A stretch of DNA of 64,000 bases from Flavobacterium humidisoli. Its GTDB lineage: Bacteria; Bacteroidota; Bacteroidia; Flavobacteriales; Flavobacteriaceae. Made by a program: the position numbers and the translations under genes. Positions 35,957 to 47,111 of this stretch are shown here, one piece after another. The stretch is taken from contig NZ_CP096829.1 of NCBI RefSeq assembly GCF_023272795.1, positions 3,844,001-3,908,000 of the forward strand, in the 5' to 3' direction. Position 1 is the first letter of the stretch; every line of letters begins with the position of its first letter. The notes under the pieces were generated by a model. That model was not told the origin of the DNA, made no database searches, and saw only the letters and a program-made list of their open reading frames with translations.

Positions 35957-36032
35957 CTGTCCGTAGAATTTAACAGAGTTACTCTGCGGACAGACTAATG
36001 AATCTGGAGAATCTACGTTTATGCGCGTAGAT
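35957..36032 (+). promoter_or_regulatory. Two hairpins between mesD and the SBF-like transporter
   Basis: CTGTCCGTAGA (35957-35967) pairs with TCTGCGGACAG (35983-35993), 11 bp with one G-U. A second, ATCTACG (36011-36017) with CGTAGAT (36026-36032), is followed by ATTTTTG and could terminate. A further CTACGGAGA piece lies before the transporter start. Partial termination or an RNA-level switch between the two genes is possible. Confidence 0.5.
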
Positions 36033-36076
36033 ATTTTTGTAATCTTGACTCTACGGAGAATAATATTAAAAAAACA

Positions 36077-37069
36077 TTGAAGAAATTATTAGAAGTATTA
36101 AAAAAAGCAGGTTTCGACGGTTTCCTGTTAATGATAGCCGCTATGATTCTGATGGCTTATTTTTTGCCAAAGCCAGGCATGGTTAAAGAACCTATTTCGC
36201 TGGAGGAAATTGCCAATGCTGGCGTTTCCTTAATTTTCTTGTTTTATGGCATGCGACTGAGTGTTGAGAAACTAAAAGCTGGACTTTCCAACTGGAAAAT
36301 GCACATTGTGGTCCAGTTGACAACCTTTTTATTTTTTCCGCTCCTAGTTTTACCATTTCGCCCGTTGTTTGTTAATAACGGCTACGAGCTGCTTTGGCTG
36401 GGTGTATTTTTTCTGGCAGCTTTACCGTCTACAGTATCCTCTTCCGTGGTAATGGTTTCCATCGCCAAGGGAAACATTCCCGCAGCCATTTTTAATGCGA
36501 GTATTTCCAGTTTGATCGGAGTAGTGGTTACGCCGCTCTGGGTTGGACTGTTTATAGCTTCTGCAACAGGCGATTTTGATGTCACTCAAATCGTCATAAA
36601 GTTGATTCTGCAAGTCTTGCTGCCTGTGATCATCGGCATAAGCCTCAATTCCCGTTTCGGCAGCATTGCCGAAAAATACAAGAAACAGCTCAAATATTTC
36701 GATCAGGCAGTTATTCTAACCATTATTTACACGTCGTTTTGCAAATCATTTTCCGAACATCTTTTTGAAGGTTTTACCGCCCTTGAACTTGCTGGACTCG
36801 CTACAGGGATGATGGCGTTGTTTTTCGCCGTATTTTTTTGTGTCGGACTATTCAGCCGTCTACTTGGTTTTTCAGATGAAGACCGTATTACTGTCTTATT
36901 CTGTGGGTCTAAAAAGTCATTGGTACACGGCACTGTTATGTCAAAAGTACTTTTTCAGCACAATACGATCACAGGCATCGTATTGCTGCCGCTCATGCTT
37001 TACCATGCCTTGCAATTGATTTCCGCTAGTATCATCGCTCAGGGTATGGCTCGACGAAAAGAAGTATAA
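36077..37069 (+). CDS. SBF-like (bile acid:sodium symporter-type) transporter
   Basis: 330-aa protein with about ten hydrophobic helices, resembling YfeH/SBF-like members of the BASS superfamily (GVFFLAALPSTVSSSVVMVSIAKGN and GNIPAAIFNASISSLIGVVVTPL, the family signatures in helices 4-5). It starts at TTG (36077); no ATG gives the N-terminal MKKLLEVLKKAGFD. It follows mesD, so a role in importing or exporting a sulfur compound or methyl donor is tempting, but the substrate is unknown. An Lrp gene follows after 226 bp. Confidence 0.85.
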   Translation: MKKLLEVLKKAGFDGFLLMIAAMILMAYFLPKPGMVKEPISLEEIANAGVSLIFLFYGMRLSVEKLKAGLSNWKMHIVVQLTTFLFFPLLVLPFRPLFVNNGYELLWLGVFFLAALPSTVSSSVVMVSIAKGNIPAAIFNASISSLIGVVVTPLWVGLFIASATGDFDVTQIVIKLILQVLLPVIIGISLNSRFGSIAEKYKKQLKYFDQAVILTIIYTSFCKSFSEHLFEGFTALELAGLATGMMALFFAVFFCVGLFSRLLGFSDEDRITVLFCGSKKSLVHGTVMSKVLFQHNTITGIVLLPLMLYHALQLISASIIAQGMARRKEV

Positions 37070-37295
37070 TTTTATTGATGACATAGCTCTTTATCTTTTT
37101 TATATAAAGGGTACTAAGGATAACGCTCCCTACTATAAAATAATGCCTTTTAGATTTTTATACTGTGAAGGCAAATGTTGCAGTATAGTATGTTTTTATC
37201 TAGTATAAAATAAGATTTTTATATTGTTTTTGGTTATATTTGAAGAATTTTATTCTGATATAAAAATAAATTAAACTTGTTTAAATTAATATTCT

Positions 37296-37748
37296 ATGGA
37301 GCAAATAGACGATATTGATCTTCAGTTATTAAATATACTTCACGATAATTCTAAATACACTGTAAAAGAACTTGCTAAAATGGTAAATCTTTCTGCATCG
37401 CCTGTTTTTGAGCGGATTAAAAGATTGGAAAACAACGGATATATCAAGAAGTATATAGCACTCCTTGATGCAGAAAAATTAAATCGAGGTTTCATTGTTT
37501 TTTGTAATATCAAACTTAAACAGCACGATCGTAATATCGGGAATCAGTTTGTTAGCGATATTATGAAAATCGAAGAAGTTGTGGAATGTTATAATATTTC
37601 GGGTGATTACGATTTTTTAATGAAAGTTTCTGCTAAAGACATGAAACATTATCAGGATTTTGTGTTTAATAAATTGGGGTCAGTTGAAAGCATAGGGAGT
37701 ACCCAAAGCACCTTTGTTATGTCGGAGATAAAAAATATGTATGGATAG
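37296..37748 (+). CDS. Lrp/AsnC-family transcriptional regulator
   Basis: 150-aa regulator with an N-terminal winged HTH (IDLQLLNILHDNSKYTVKEL, LSASPVFERIKRLENNGYI) and a C-terminal RAM ligand-binding domain (GDYDFLMKVSAKDMKHYQDFV). Lrp-type proteins sense amino acids and often control adjacent amino-acid genes. Standing after mesX-mesD-transporter, methionine or a related compound is a reasonable ligand by context. A TATATTTG -7-like sequence lies at 37235-37242. A terminator follows at 37921. Confidence 0.93.
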   Translation: MEQIDDIDLQLLNILHDNSKYTVKELAKMVNLSASPVFERIKRLENNGYIKKYIALLDAEKLNRGFIVFCNIKLKQHDRNIGNQFVSDIMKIEEVVECYNISGDYDFLMKVSAKDMKHYQDFVFNKLGSVESIGSTQSTFVMSEIKNMYG

Positions 37749-37920
37749 TTACGTGATGGCTTAACGGGATTTCGAACCGTCGTCCAGCTTTGATTATATC
37801 TCTGACAACACCACTTTAAGACTGTTTGTTTCAAAGCAAGTCTAAGGATTTCTTATCAAAAAATCGAACCATGAAATGTTAGGTTGTAAGGCTTGAAAAA
37901 TCTACATATTAGTGCATAAA

Positions 37921-37952
37921 AAAAGAGATAACTATTTCTAGTTGTCTCTTTT
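37921..37952 (+). terminator. Intrinsic terminator after the Lrp region
   Basis: AAAAGAGATAACTA (37921-37934) pairs with TAGTTGTCTCTTTT (37939-37952), 14 bp with one G-U, loop TTTC. It is preceded by an A run and ended by a T run, so it could act in both directions. Confidence 0.8.
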
Positions 37953-38144
37953 AGTAATGTTTACAGTTTAAAAAACATTTAATGAATGATTTAAAGAAAT
38001 TGGTTTATTTTTCTATTGATTTGTAAGATAATTATTTTTATTTGTAAGTGGTTTGTATGTATCGTACGGGTTAAATGTTAAAATGCATTATTCACTAATA
38101 TTTTTCGACTCTGAAGAGTATTGCTTGGTAAAGATCACCATTTT

Positions 38145-39041
38145 TTAATTCAAAATCCGATATTCATTAGGAGTGCTTCCAACATGCTGTTTGAAAAAAC
38201 GCGTAAAATGCTGCGGATATTTAAAACCTAATTCATAGGCGACTTCATTAATAGTTTTTGTTGAATCGAATATCTTATTTTTAGCAGTATCTATTATTTT
38301 ATTTTGAATGTATTCCTGAGCAGATTTTCCCGTTTCTTTCTTAATAAGATCACCAAAATAATTAGGAGACAAATTAAGTTCGCCGGCATAATACGCTACG
38401 GAAGGAAGTCCTAAGATATTTGGTTTATCCGATGAAAAATAACTGTTTAATAATTCTTCAAATTTTTCAACAATTCCTTTGTTGGTTGTATCCCTGGTAA
38501 TGAACTGACGGTCATAGAACCTTTCGCAGTAATTCAAAAATAATTCAATATTTGAAGCAATAAGTTTTTTGCTGTGTTTGTCAATAGACTGCTTTAATTC
38601 AGTTTCTATTTTAGAAAAACAATCAAAGACAAGCTGTTTTTCTTTCTCTGATAAGTGTAAAGCTTCACTTGTATTGTAGCTGAAAAAGTTATAGTCACTA
38701 ATAGTTTTAGCAAGTGAGGTGCCTCGAATTAAATCCGGATGAAAAACCAACCCATGTCCTGCGGGCTGATAGTAATCTACTTTGTTTTCTACATCAATGG
38801 TCTGGCCTGGAGATACGAAAACTAAGGTTCCTTCCTGATAATCGTAATAATTACGGCCGTATTTCAAATCCCCGCATTTTACATCTTTAAGAAATATGCA
38901 GTACAATTCAAAATTCATCCTTGAACCTGTTCTTGGTTTAGCTTTATTAAAATCAATTATACTTACTAAAGGATGCAATGTTTCATGATTATTAAAATCA
39001 TTATACTCCTGAATAGTCTCGAAGTTAAATACCTGTCCCAT
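38145..39041 (-). CDS. AraC-family regulator divergent from the redox operon
   Basis: 298-aa regulator with a cupin-type sensor (GTLVFVSPGQTIDV) and a C-terminal HTH (SPNYFGDLIKKETGKSAQEY, INEVAYELGFKYPQHFTRFFKQHVGSTPNEYR). It is transcribed away from a nine-gene operon that starts at 39206, with a 164-bp shared control region. That arrangement is the usual one for an AraC activator and its operon, so it is the likely regulator. A TTGGTA...TACCAA inverted repeat (39119-39149) lies between them. The inducer is unknown. Confidence 0.93.
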   Translation of the reverse strand: MGQVFNFETIQEYNDFNNHETLHPLVSIIDFNKAKPRTGSRMNFELYCIFLKDVKCGDLKYGRNYYDYQEGTLVFVSPGQTIDVENKVDYYQPAGHGLVFHPDLIRGTSLAKTISDYNFFSYNTSEALHLSEKEKQLVFDCFSKIETELKQSIDKHSKKLIASNIELFLNYCERFYDRQFITRDTTNKGIVEKFEELLNSYFSSDKPNILGLPSVAYYAGELNLSPNYFGDLIKKETGKSAQEYIQNKIIDTAKNKIFDSTKTINEVAYELGFKYPQHFTRFFKQHVGSTPNEYRILN

Positions 39042-39193
39042 GTCTTCATCGTTGTTTGTTACACAAATTTAACTATTTAAGTACAGTTTTAACAGCAGTC
39101 TACTCTGAATCAGTAATCTTGGTAGGAGATTCCGTAATCCGTATACCAAAAACCATACTTTTAGTTCGGAGATTTGTAATAATAGAATTATAA

Positions 39194-40057
<864 letters not shown>

Positions 40058-40079
40058 CTAACTAGAGATAAAATTTAAA

Positions 40080-42233
<2,154 letters not shown>

Positions 42234-42258
42234 AAAATAATTATAAACTAAAAATAGT

Positions 42259-42702
42259 ATGAAAAAATCATTTTTTAAACTACTGATATTCATTCTAACG
42301 ATGAACAGTTCTTTTGCTCAAAATAATACTGCGGAAGAGGAAATAATACAGCTTTCAAAGCAAAAATGGCAATGGATGGCTGATAAGAATGTAGATAAAC
42401 TTACACCATTGTTTGATGATAAATCTGTCTTTGTTCATATGGGAGGGAGTTGGGGAAAGACGCAGGAAATCAATGTAATTAAAAGCGGAGGAATTCATTA
42501 TAAGAAAGCTGATGTTCATGAAGTTTCAGTAAACATTATCGATAATACAGCCATACTTTTAAACAAAATTACACTATTGGCTGTAGTGGGAGGCAATGAA
42601 GTAACCAATCCTTTTATAGTAACCGAAGTATATGTAAAAGGCATTAATGGCTGGAAGCTGGGTTCATTGTCGTTTACTAAAGTCATGACGCCTGAAAAAT
42701 AA
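42259..42702 (+). CDS. Secreted DUF4440/NTF2-like protein
   Basis: 147-aa protein with a signal peptide (MKKSFFKLLIFILTMNSSFAQ, cleaved after FAQ) and an NTF2-like cone (QLSKQKWQWMADKNVDKLTPLFDD, then FVHMGGSWGKTQEI, ending in LGSLSFTKV). Such folds serve as small-molecule binding or isomerase domains (SnoaL/DUF4440). It is part of the operon (25 bp from the preceding gene). Periplasmic location is inferred from the signal. Catalysis is not established. Confidence 0.85.
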   Translation: MKKSFFKLLIFILTMNSSFAQNNTAEEEIIQLSKQKWQWMADKNVDKLTPLFDDKSVFVHMGGSWGKTQEINVIKSGGIHYKKADVHEVSVNIIDNTAILLNKITLLAVVGGNEVTNPFIVTEVYVKGINGWKLGSLSFTKVMTPEK

Positions 42703-42714
42703 AAGAACTAAAAT

Positions 42715-43803
42715 ATGATGAATAACAAAATCATTTACAATTGGATCATTTTATGTCTGTTATTGATAACGGCAGGCTCCTCCATTACAGCGCAGAAAAA
42801 AGTAAAACAAAAGCCAATACTTATAGAAGAGCAGGGAAGCTTTGCTGTTGGCGGAACCATAATTGAAAACCCGGGAACTTTTGATCCTTATAATATTACG
42901 CCGGCAGGACAGACCTTTCACGGAGATCATGCTTATGTTTTTTATCAGATTCCAGCCAATGCGCACAAATATCCATTGGTCATGTGGCACGGCATAGGCC
43001 AGTTTTCCAAGACTTGGGAAACCACACCAGACGGGCGTGAAGGGTTTCAGAATATTTTTCTGCGCAGAAATTATCCTGTTTATCTGATCGATCAGCCCAG
43101 AAGAGGAAATGCAGGAAGAAGTACTTCGGAGGCTTCTATAAAACCAGTTCCGGATGAGCAGCAATGGTTTGGCGTATTCCGCGTGGGAATCTGGCCCGAT
43201 TATTTTGAGGGAGTGCAGTTTGCCAGAGATAAAGAAACGCTTAATCAGTACTTCCGATCGATGACTCCAAATTTAGGTACAATTGATTTGAATGTTACTA
43301 CAGATGCGGCTGCTGAGCTGTTTACAAAAACAGGTCCTGCAATTCTTGTCACGCATTCCTATTCAGGCGGAATGGGCTGGATGACAGCAATTAAAAATCA
43401 GAATGTAAAAGCCATTGTATCTTATGAACCGGGAAGCGGATTTTTATTTCCTGAAGGAGAGGTTCCATCGCCCATAGCGAGTTCTGCGGGAGCACTTGAA
43501 GCCACCGGCATTCCCCTTAACGATTTTATGAAGCTGACGAAAATTCCTATTATAATTTATTACGGAGATAATATTCCCGATAAACCATCAAAGAATTCCG
43601 GAGCGGACGGATGGCGTTCACGTTTGGAAATGGCAAGACTATGGCGAGATGCCGTAAACAAAAGAGGCGGCGATGTAACAGTGGTGCATCTTCCTGAAAT
43701 TGGAATTAAAGGCAATACGCACTTTCCATTTTCAGATTTAAATAATATCCAGATTGCAGATCTTATGTCTGACTGGTTAAAAGAAAAAGGATTGGATAAG
43801 TAA
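42715..43803 (+). CDS. Secreted alpha/beta hydrolase
   Basis: 362-aa protein with a signal peptide (about 25 aa, cleavage after SITAQ) and an alpha/beta hydrolase fold: oxyanion region WHGIGQFSKTW (about 92-102), nucleophile elbow THSYSGG (Ser flanked by Y and G, about residue 222), acid in the YYGDNIP region and His in GNTHFPFSD near the end. The family includes esterases and lactonases. Starts 12 bp after the DUF4440 gene. Periplasmic; substrate unknown. Confidence 0.88.
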   Translation: MMNNKIIYNWIILCLLLITAGSSITAQKKVKQKPILIEEQGSFAVGGTIIENPGTFDPYNITPAGQTFHGDHAYVFYQIPANAHKYPLVMWHGIGQFSKTWETTPDGREGFQNIFLRRNYPVYLIDQPRRGNAGRSTSEASIKPVPDEQQWFGVFRVGIWPDYFEGVQFARDKETLNQYFRSMTPNLGTIDLNVTTDAAAELFTKTGPAILVTHSYSGGMGWMTAIKNQNVKAIVSYEPGSGFLFPEGEVPSPIASSAGALEATGIPLNDFMKLTKIPIIIYYGDNIPDKPSKNSGADGWRSRLEMARLWRDAVNKRGGDVTVVHLPEIGIKGNTHFPFSDLNNIQIADLMSDWLKEKGLDK

Positions 43804-43821
43804 CTGGAAAGAAACAAGAAA

Positions 43822-44448
43822 ATGAAGAAACTAACAGCAATCTGCTTTATGCTTACAACAGCTGCCTGCCTGTTTTCAGGCTGCAGTAAAGCGCAGGAAG
43901 CATCTCAGGATAAGACAGCGGTACAAACCGATAAAAATATACTGATCATGTATCTGTCACGAACAAAAAATACCAAAGCAGTTGCAGAGATGATTCATAA
44001 GAATGTGGGAGGCACATTGACAGCATTGGAATTGCAAAATCCTTATCCGGAGGATTATAAAACAATAGTCAGCCAGGTTGCCAAAGAAAACGAAACAGGT
44101 TTTCTCCCTCCGCTTAAAACCAAGATAGACAATATTGAAAAATTTGATGTTGTATTTGTAGGCTTTCCAACATGGGGAATGCAACTGCCACCGCCTATGA
44201 AAAGTTTTTTGAAGCAGTACAATCTGGAAGGGAAAACAGTTATCCCATTCAATACCAATGCCGGTTATGGGATAGGGAGCACTTTTCAAACTGTAAAAGA
44301 GTTATGCCCTAAAAGTACCGTTTTAGAAGGTTTTTCTACAAAAGGCGGAATAGAAAGAGACGGGGTTTTATTTGTGATGGAAGGCGGCAAGGAGAAAGAG
44401 GTTCAGACTGAAGTTCAAAACTGGCTTAAGAAAATTGGTTTTAATTAA
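43822..44448 (+). CDS. Flavodoxin-domain lipoprotein
   Basis: 208-aa flavodoxin preceded by a lipoprotein signal (FSGC lipobox, Cys about residue 21). The FMN phosphate loop is MYLSRTKNTKAVA (about 50-62), the first aromatic loop FPTWGMQLPPP and the second NTNAGYGIGS. Flavodoxins are normally cytosolic electron carriers; a membrane-anchored periplasmic form is unusual. As it has a Gly in the loop where Trp is expected in some families, its FMN affinity is unsure. It lies in the middle of the exported set of this operon. Confidence 0.88.
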   Translation: MKKLTAICFMLTTAACLFSGCSKAQEASQDKTAVQTDKNILIMYLSRTKNTKAVAEMIHKNVGGTLTALELQNPYPEDYKTIVSQVAKENETGFLPPLKTKIDNIEKFDVVFVGFPTWGMQLPPPMKSFLKQYNLEGKTVIPFNTNAGYGIGSTFQTVKELCPKSTVLEGFSTKGGIERDGVLFVMEGGKEKEVQTEVQNWLKKIGFN

Positions 44449-44458
44449 ATAAAAAAAA

Positions 44459-45172
44459 ATGAAAACACTCTCGATACTTATAATGATTGTATTTGCTTGT
44501 GCAGAAGGAAATTCGCAGACTGATCAAAATCAGAGTTTAAGCAGGCAGCAGCAGGCAATTGTAAAAATTGGAGCACTTACAGCCAAAGGTGATTTAGTAA
44601 AATTGAAAACGGAATTAAATAAAGGACTTGACGCAGGTTTGACCGTTAATCAGATTAAGGAAACACTGGTGCATTTATACGCCTACTGCGGATTTCCAAG
44701 AAGCATTCGCGGACTGCAGACTTTTATGGCTGTACTGGAAGAACGTAAAGCAAAAGGAATAACCGATACAATTGGAGTAGAGGCATCACCTATAAAGGAC
44801 GAGCGTTCGAAATATGAGCGTGGTAAAGCAGTATTGGCAGAGCTTACCAAGGCATCGCAGGACGGACCAAAAACAGGCTATTCTGCCTTTGCACCGGAAA
44901 TTGACGTTTTTTTGAAAGAACATCTTTTTGCAGATATTTTTGAACGTGATGTTTTAACTTATTCTGAAAGAGAATTGGTAACGGTTTCTGTAATAGCCAC
45001 TATAGGAGATGCAGAACCTATGCTGCAATCACATTTGAATATCTGCCTGAATTTGGGTTTAACGCCAAAACAGCTCCAGGAATTTGTTGAAATTATCAAA
45101 ACAACGATTGGCGGAAAGGAAGCTTCGGCTGCACAAAAAGTGTTAAGCGAGGTATTAAAAGCCAAAAAATAA
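44459..45172 (+). CDS. Secreted carboxymuconolactone decarboxylase (CMD)-family protein, two domains
   Basis: 237-aa protein with a signal peptide (cleavage after GNSQ) and two CMD/AhpD-like halves (about 30-110 and 140-232). The first has YAYCGFPRSIRGL, with a Cys in the place of one of the AhpD redox cysteines; the second has SHLNICLNLGLTPKQLQE. The family contains peroxidase adaptors and decarboxylases. It lacks a full C-x-x-C, so AhpD-type chemistry is doubtful. Starts 10 bp after the flavodoxin. Confidence 0.87.
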   Translation: MKTLSILIMIVFACAEGNSQTDQNQSLSRQQQAIVKIGALTAKGDLVKLKTELNKGLDAGLTVNQIKETLVHLYAYCGFPRSIRGLQTFMAVLEERKAKGITDTIGVEASPIKDERSKYERGKAVLAELTKASQDGPKTGYSAFAPEIDVFLKEHLFADIFERDVLTYSERELVTVSVIATIGDAEPMLQSHLNICLNLGLTPKQLQEFVEIIKTTIGGKEASAAQKVLSEVLKAKK

Positions 45173-45183
45173 AAAATTAAAGC

Positions 45184-46245
45184 ATGAAAAATGTATCGAT
45201 TATAAAAGCACTAATACTAACCGTAATTACTATAAATATGGCACATGCACAAACTATTCAAAAAAGGTATGAGCACAATCCATTTACCTTAGTGTATGAT
45301 GGCGCGATAACTAAAAATGAAAAAGGTAAAGTAAATATTCATCCCGTAAAATATAAACTTAACGGAATTGATATCGCTGCCAATGTTTACACACCTGCAA
45401 ATTATGATGCTTCAAAGAAATATCCTGCAGTTGTAATAGCACATCCTAATGGCGGTATCAAAGAGCAGACAGCAGGACTTTATGCGCAGCGTCTGGCTGA
45501 GAATGGGTATATAACCATTAGCGCTGATGCAGCATACCAAGGAGCAAGCGGAGGAGAGCCACGTCATACTGATAAACCGGCAAGCCGTGTTGAAGATATT
45601 CACGGTATGGCTGATTTTATCACTCAATATGCGGGAGTAGATGCCAATCGTCTGGGGATTCTTGGAATTTGCGGCGGCGGCGGTTATACATTGAAAGCAG
45701 CACAATCAGACAAACGTTTTAAGGCAGTAGCAACATTGAGTATGTTCAATTCTGGTGAGGTAAGGCGTAATGGTTTTCAAAATTCCCAATTGGCTACAAT
45801 TCAGGAAAGATTACAAAAAGCAACAGAAGCCCGCGCCCAGGAAGCTGCAGGCGGTAAAATGATTTACGCTGGTGTAGCGAGTATCACCGACGAAGAAATT
45901 GCAAAAACATCAACTGATTTATATCGTGAAGGATATGAGTACTACTATAGAACTTATGCGCATCCAAATTCAACTTTCCTTTATACTATGAGCAGTCTGC
46001 TGGACTTAATGACCTGGGATGCTGCAACGAATATGGATCTAATCAACCAGCCATTGCTGATGATTGCGGGAAGCAAAGCCGATACCAAGTATATGACCGA
46101 TGAAGCTTTTCCAAAAGCAGTTAATGCAAAAACCAAGGAACTTTTTGTTATTGAGGGCGCTACTCACATACAAACCTATTATAAACAAGAATATGTTTCT
46201 CAGGCTGTCACTAAATTACTGAGTTTTTATCAGGCCAATATTTGA
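45184..46245 (+). CDS. Secreted alpha/beta hydrolase (dienelactone-hydrolase-like)
   Basis: 353-aa protein with a signal peptide ending HAQ. Alpha/beta hydrolase core: HPNGGIKEQTAGLYAQRLAENGY (oxyanion), a GICGGGGYTL nucleophile elbow with Cys in the nucleophile position (G-x-C-x-G, about residue 162, as in dienelactone hydrolases), a D in AGSKADTKYM and a His in GATHIQTYY. The Cys nucleophile fits dienelactone hydrolase rather than a serine esterase. It starts 11 bp after the CMD gene. Confidence 0.85.
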   Translation: MKNVSIIKALILTVITINMAHAQTIQKRYEHNPFTLVYDGAITKNEKGKVNIHPVKYKLNGIDIAANVYTPANYDASKKYPAVVIAHPNGGIKEQTAGLYAQRLAENGYITISADAAYQGASGGEPRHTDKPASRVEDIHGMADFITQYAGVDANRLGILGICGGGGYTLKAAQSDKRFKAVATLSMFNSGEVRRNGFQNSQLATIQERLQKATEARAQEAAGGKMIYAGVASITDEEIAKTSTDLYREGYEYYYRTYAHPNSTFLYTMSSLLDLMTWDAATNMDLINQPLLMIAGSKADTKYMTDEAFPKAVNAKTKELFVIEGATHIQTYYKQEYVSQAVTKLLSFYQANI

Positions 46246-46269
46246 TATTTTAAATTAAAATAAAACATT

Positions 46270-46770
46270 ATGAAGCTAATAAATTTATCAAAAAGCACAG
46301 CGATAGCTTTTCTATTCTGTATTGTAATGGCTGTAGTTTCTTGTAAAGATGGTAAAGAACAGAAGGCAGATTTGGATTTAATTTTTCCGAAGGGCGATAA
46401 AATCACAAATAAGAATTTTACAGGAGAAGTATGGTTGAATAATCTGGCGCAGGCAGACAGCACTAATCAGAATGCTGTTGGAAGTGTAACTTTTGAGCCT
46501 GGAGCAAGAACCAAATGGCACAGTCATCCCGCAGGGCAGATTATACTCGCTCTTGACGGAGTTGGATATTACCAGGAAAAAGGAAAACCAAAAATTATTG
46601 TCAATAAGGGAGATGTGATTAAATGCCCTGCAGACGTTCCGCATTGGCATGGTGCGAGCACAGATAAGAAGTTTATTCAGGTTGCAATTACAGGACGAGA
46701 AAAAGGAGAAACGATTTGGCTGGAAACGGTTAGTGATATTGAGTACAATAAAACACAGAAACAATTATAA
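46270..46770 (+). CDS. Cupin-domain lipoprotein
   Basis: 166-aa protein with a lipobox (VVSC, Cys about 25) and one cupin barrel: motif 1 GARTKWHSHPAGQIILALDG (H-x-H, with Gln where Glu is usual) and motif 2 GDVIKCPADVPHWHG (last His). Metal-dependent cupins of this size are frequently next to CMD and flavodoxin genes. It is the last complete gene of the operon, 24 bp after the hydrolase. A truncated 26-codon frame follows 22 bp later. Confidence 0.88.
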   Translation: MKLINLSKSTAIAFLFCIVMAVVSCKDGKEQKADLDLIFPKGDKITNKNFTGEVWLNNLAQADSTNQNAVGSVTFEPGARTKWHSHPAGQIILALDGVGYYQEKGKPKIIVNKGDVIKCPADVPHWHGASTDKKFIQVAITGREKGETIWLETVSDIEYNKTQKQL

Positions 46771-46792
46771 AAGAGTACATAAAGTTACCTAA

Positions 46793-46873
46793 ATGGAAAA
46801 CACATTAAGTAATACATACGCTGCGAAAAGATATGAGCACATAACCTTCGAACCTAAATTCTTGAGCACTTGA
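46793..46873 (+). pseudogene. Truncated 26-codon frame at the end of the redox operon
   Basis: An ATG 22 bp after the cupin stop opens MENTLSNTYAAKRYEHITFE and ends at TGA after PKFLST. The tight spacing fits a tenth operon gene of which only the first 26 codons remain. A dispersed hairpin element lies just downstream (46908-46990). I do not recognise the protein and it may be a chance frame. Confidence 0.35.
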
Positions 46874-46907
46874 TTTTGCTGAGTTTTTATTTTATCAAAA
46901 AATAGTG

Positions 46908-46990
46908 TGCCACGATTCAGCCACAAAAATTTGCTGGTTTAAATTCTTTAAAAACTGCATTAACTTTTGTGTAAGAAAAAGGATGAAGTC
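46908..46990. repeat. Degenerate copy of the 32773 hairpin family
   Basis: CACGATTCAGCCACAAAAATTT ... AAAAACTGCAT ... CTTTTGTGTAAGAAAAAGGATGAAGTC follows the same order as 32766-32845 (GATTCTGTCACAAAAATT ... AAAAACTGTAT ... CTTTTTGTGACAGAAAAAAG...AAGTC) with gaps. The arms here no longer pair well. Together the two define a dispersed intergenic family in this genome. Confidence 0.55.
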
Positions 46991-47081
46991 GAATTGATAA
47001 GTAATCAATCTTGTAAACAGTTCTTTCCAATAAAGATTATTTCTCCATCAATCATTTTATCAATTCGTACTGAAAATAAAT

Positions 47082-47108
47082 AAAAAAAGAGGCTTAAAAG
47101 CCTCTTTT
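47082..47108 (-). terminator. Intrinsic terminator of the minus-strand secreted protein gene
   Basis: AAAAGAGGCTTAAAAGCCTCTTTT is a perfect stem of about 10 bp. On the minus strand it is followed by TTTTT and lies 4 bp from the stop codon of the gene ending at 47112. Confidence 0.85.
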
Positions 47109-47111
47109 GGA

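Noticed and set aside
37755-37830. A complete tRNA gene on the minus strand
   Set aside because: Only a T-arm and acceptor-like end are visible; no D-arm, anticodon stem or 5' acceptor half can be paired, so it is kept only as a low-interest observation.
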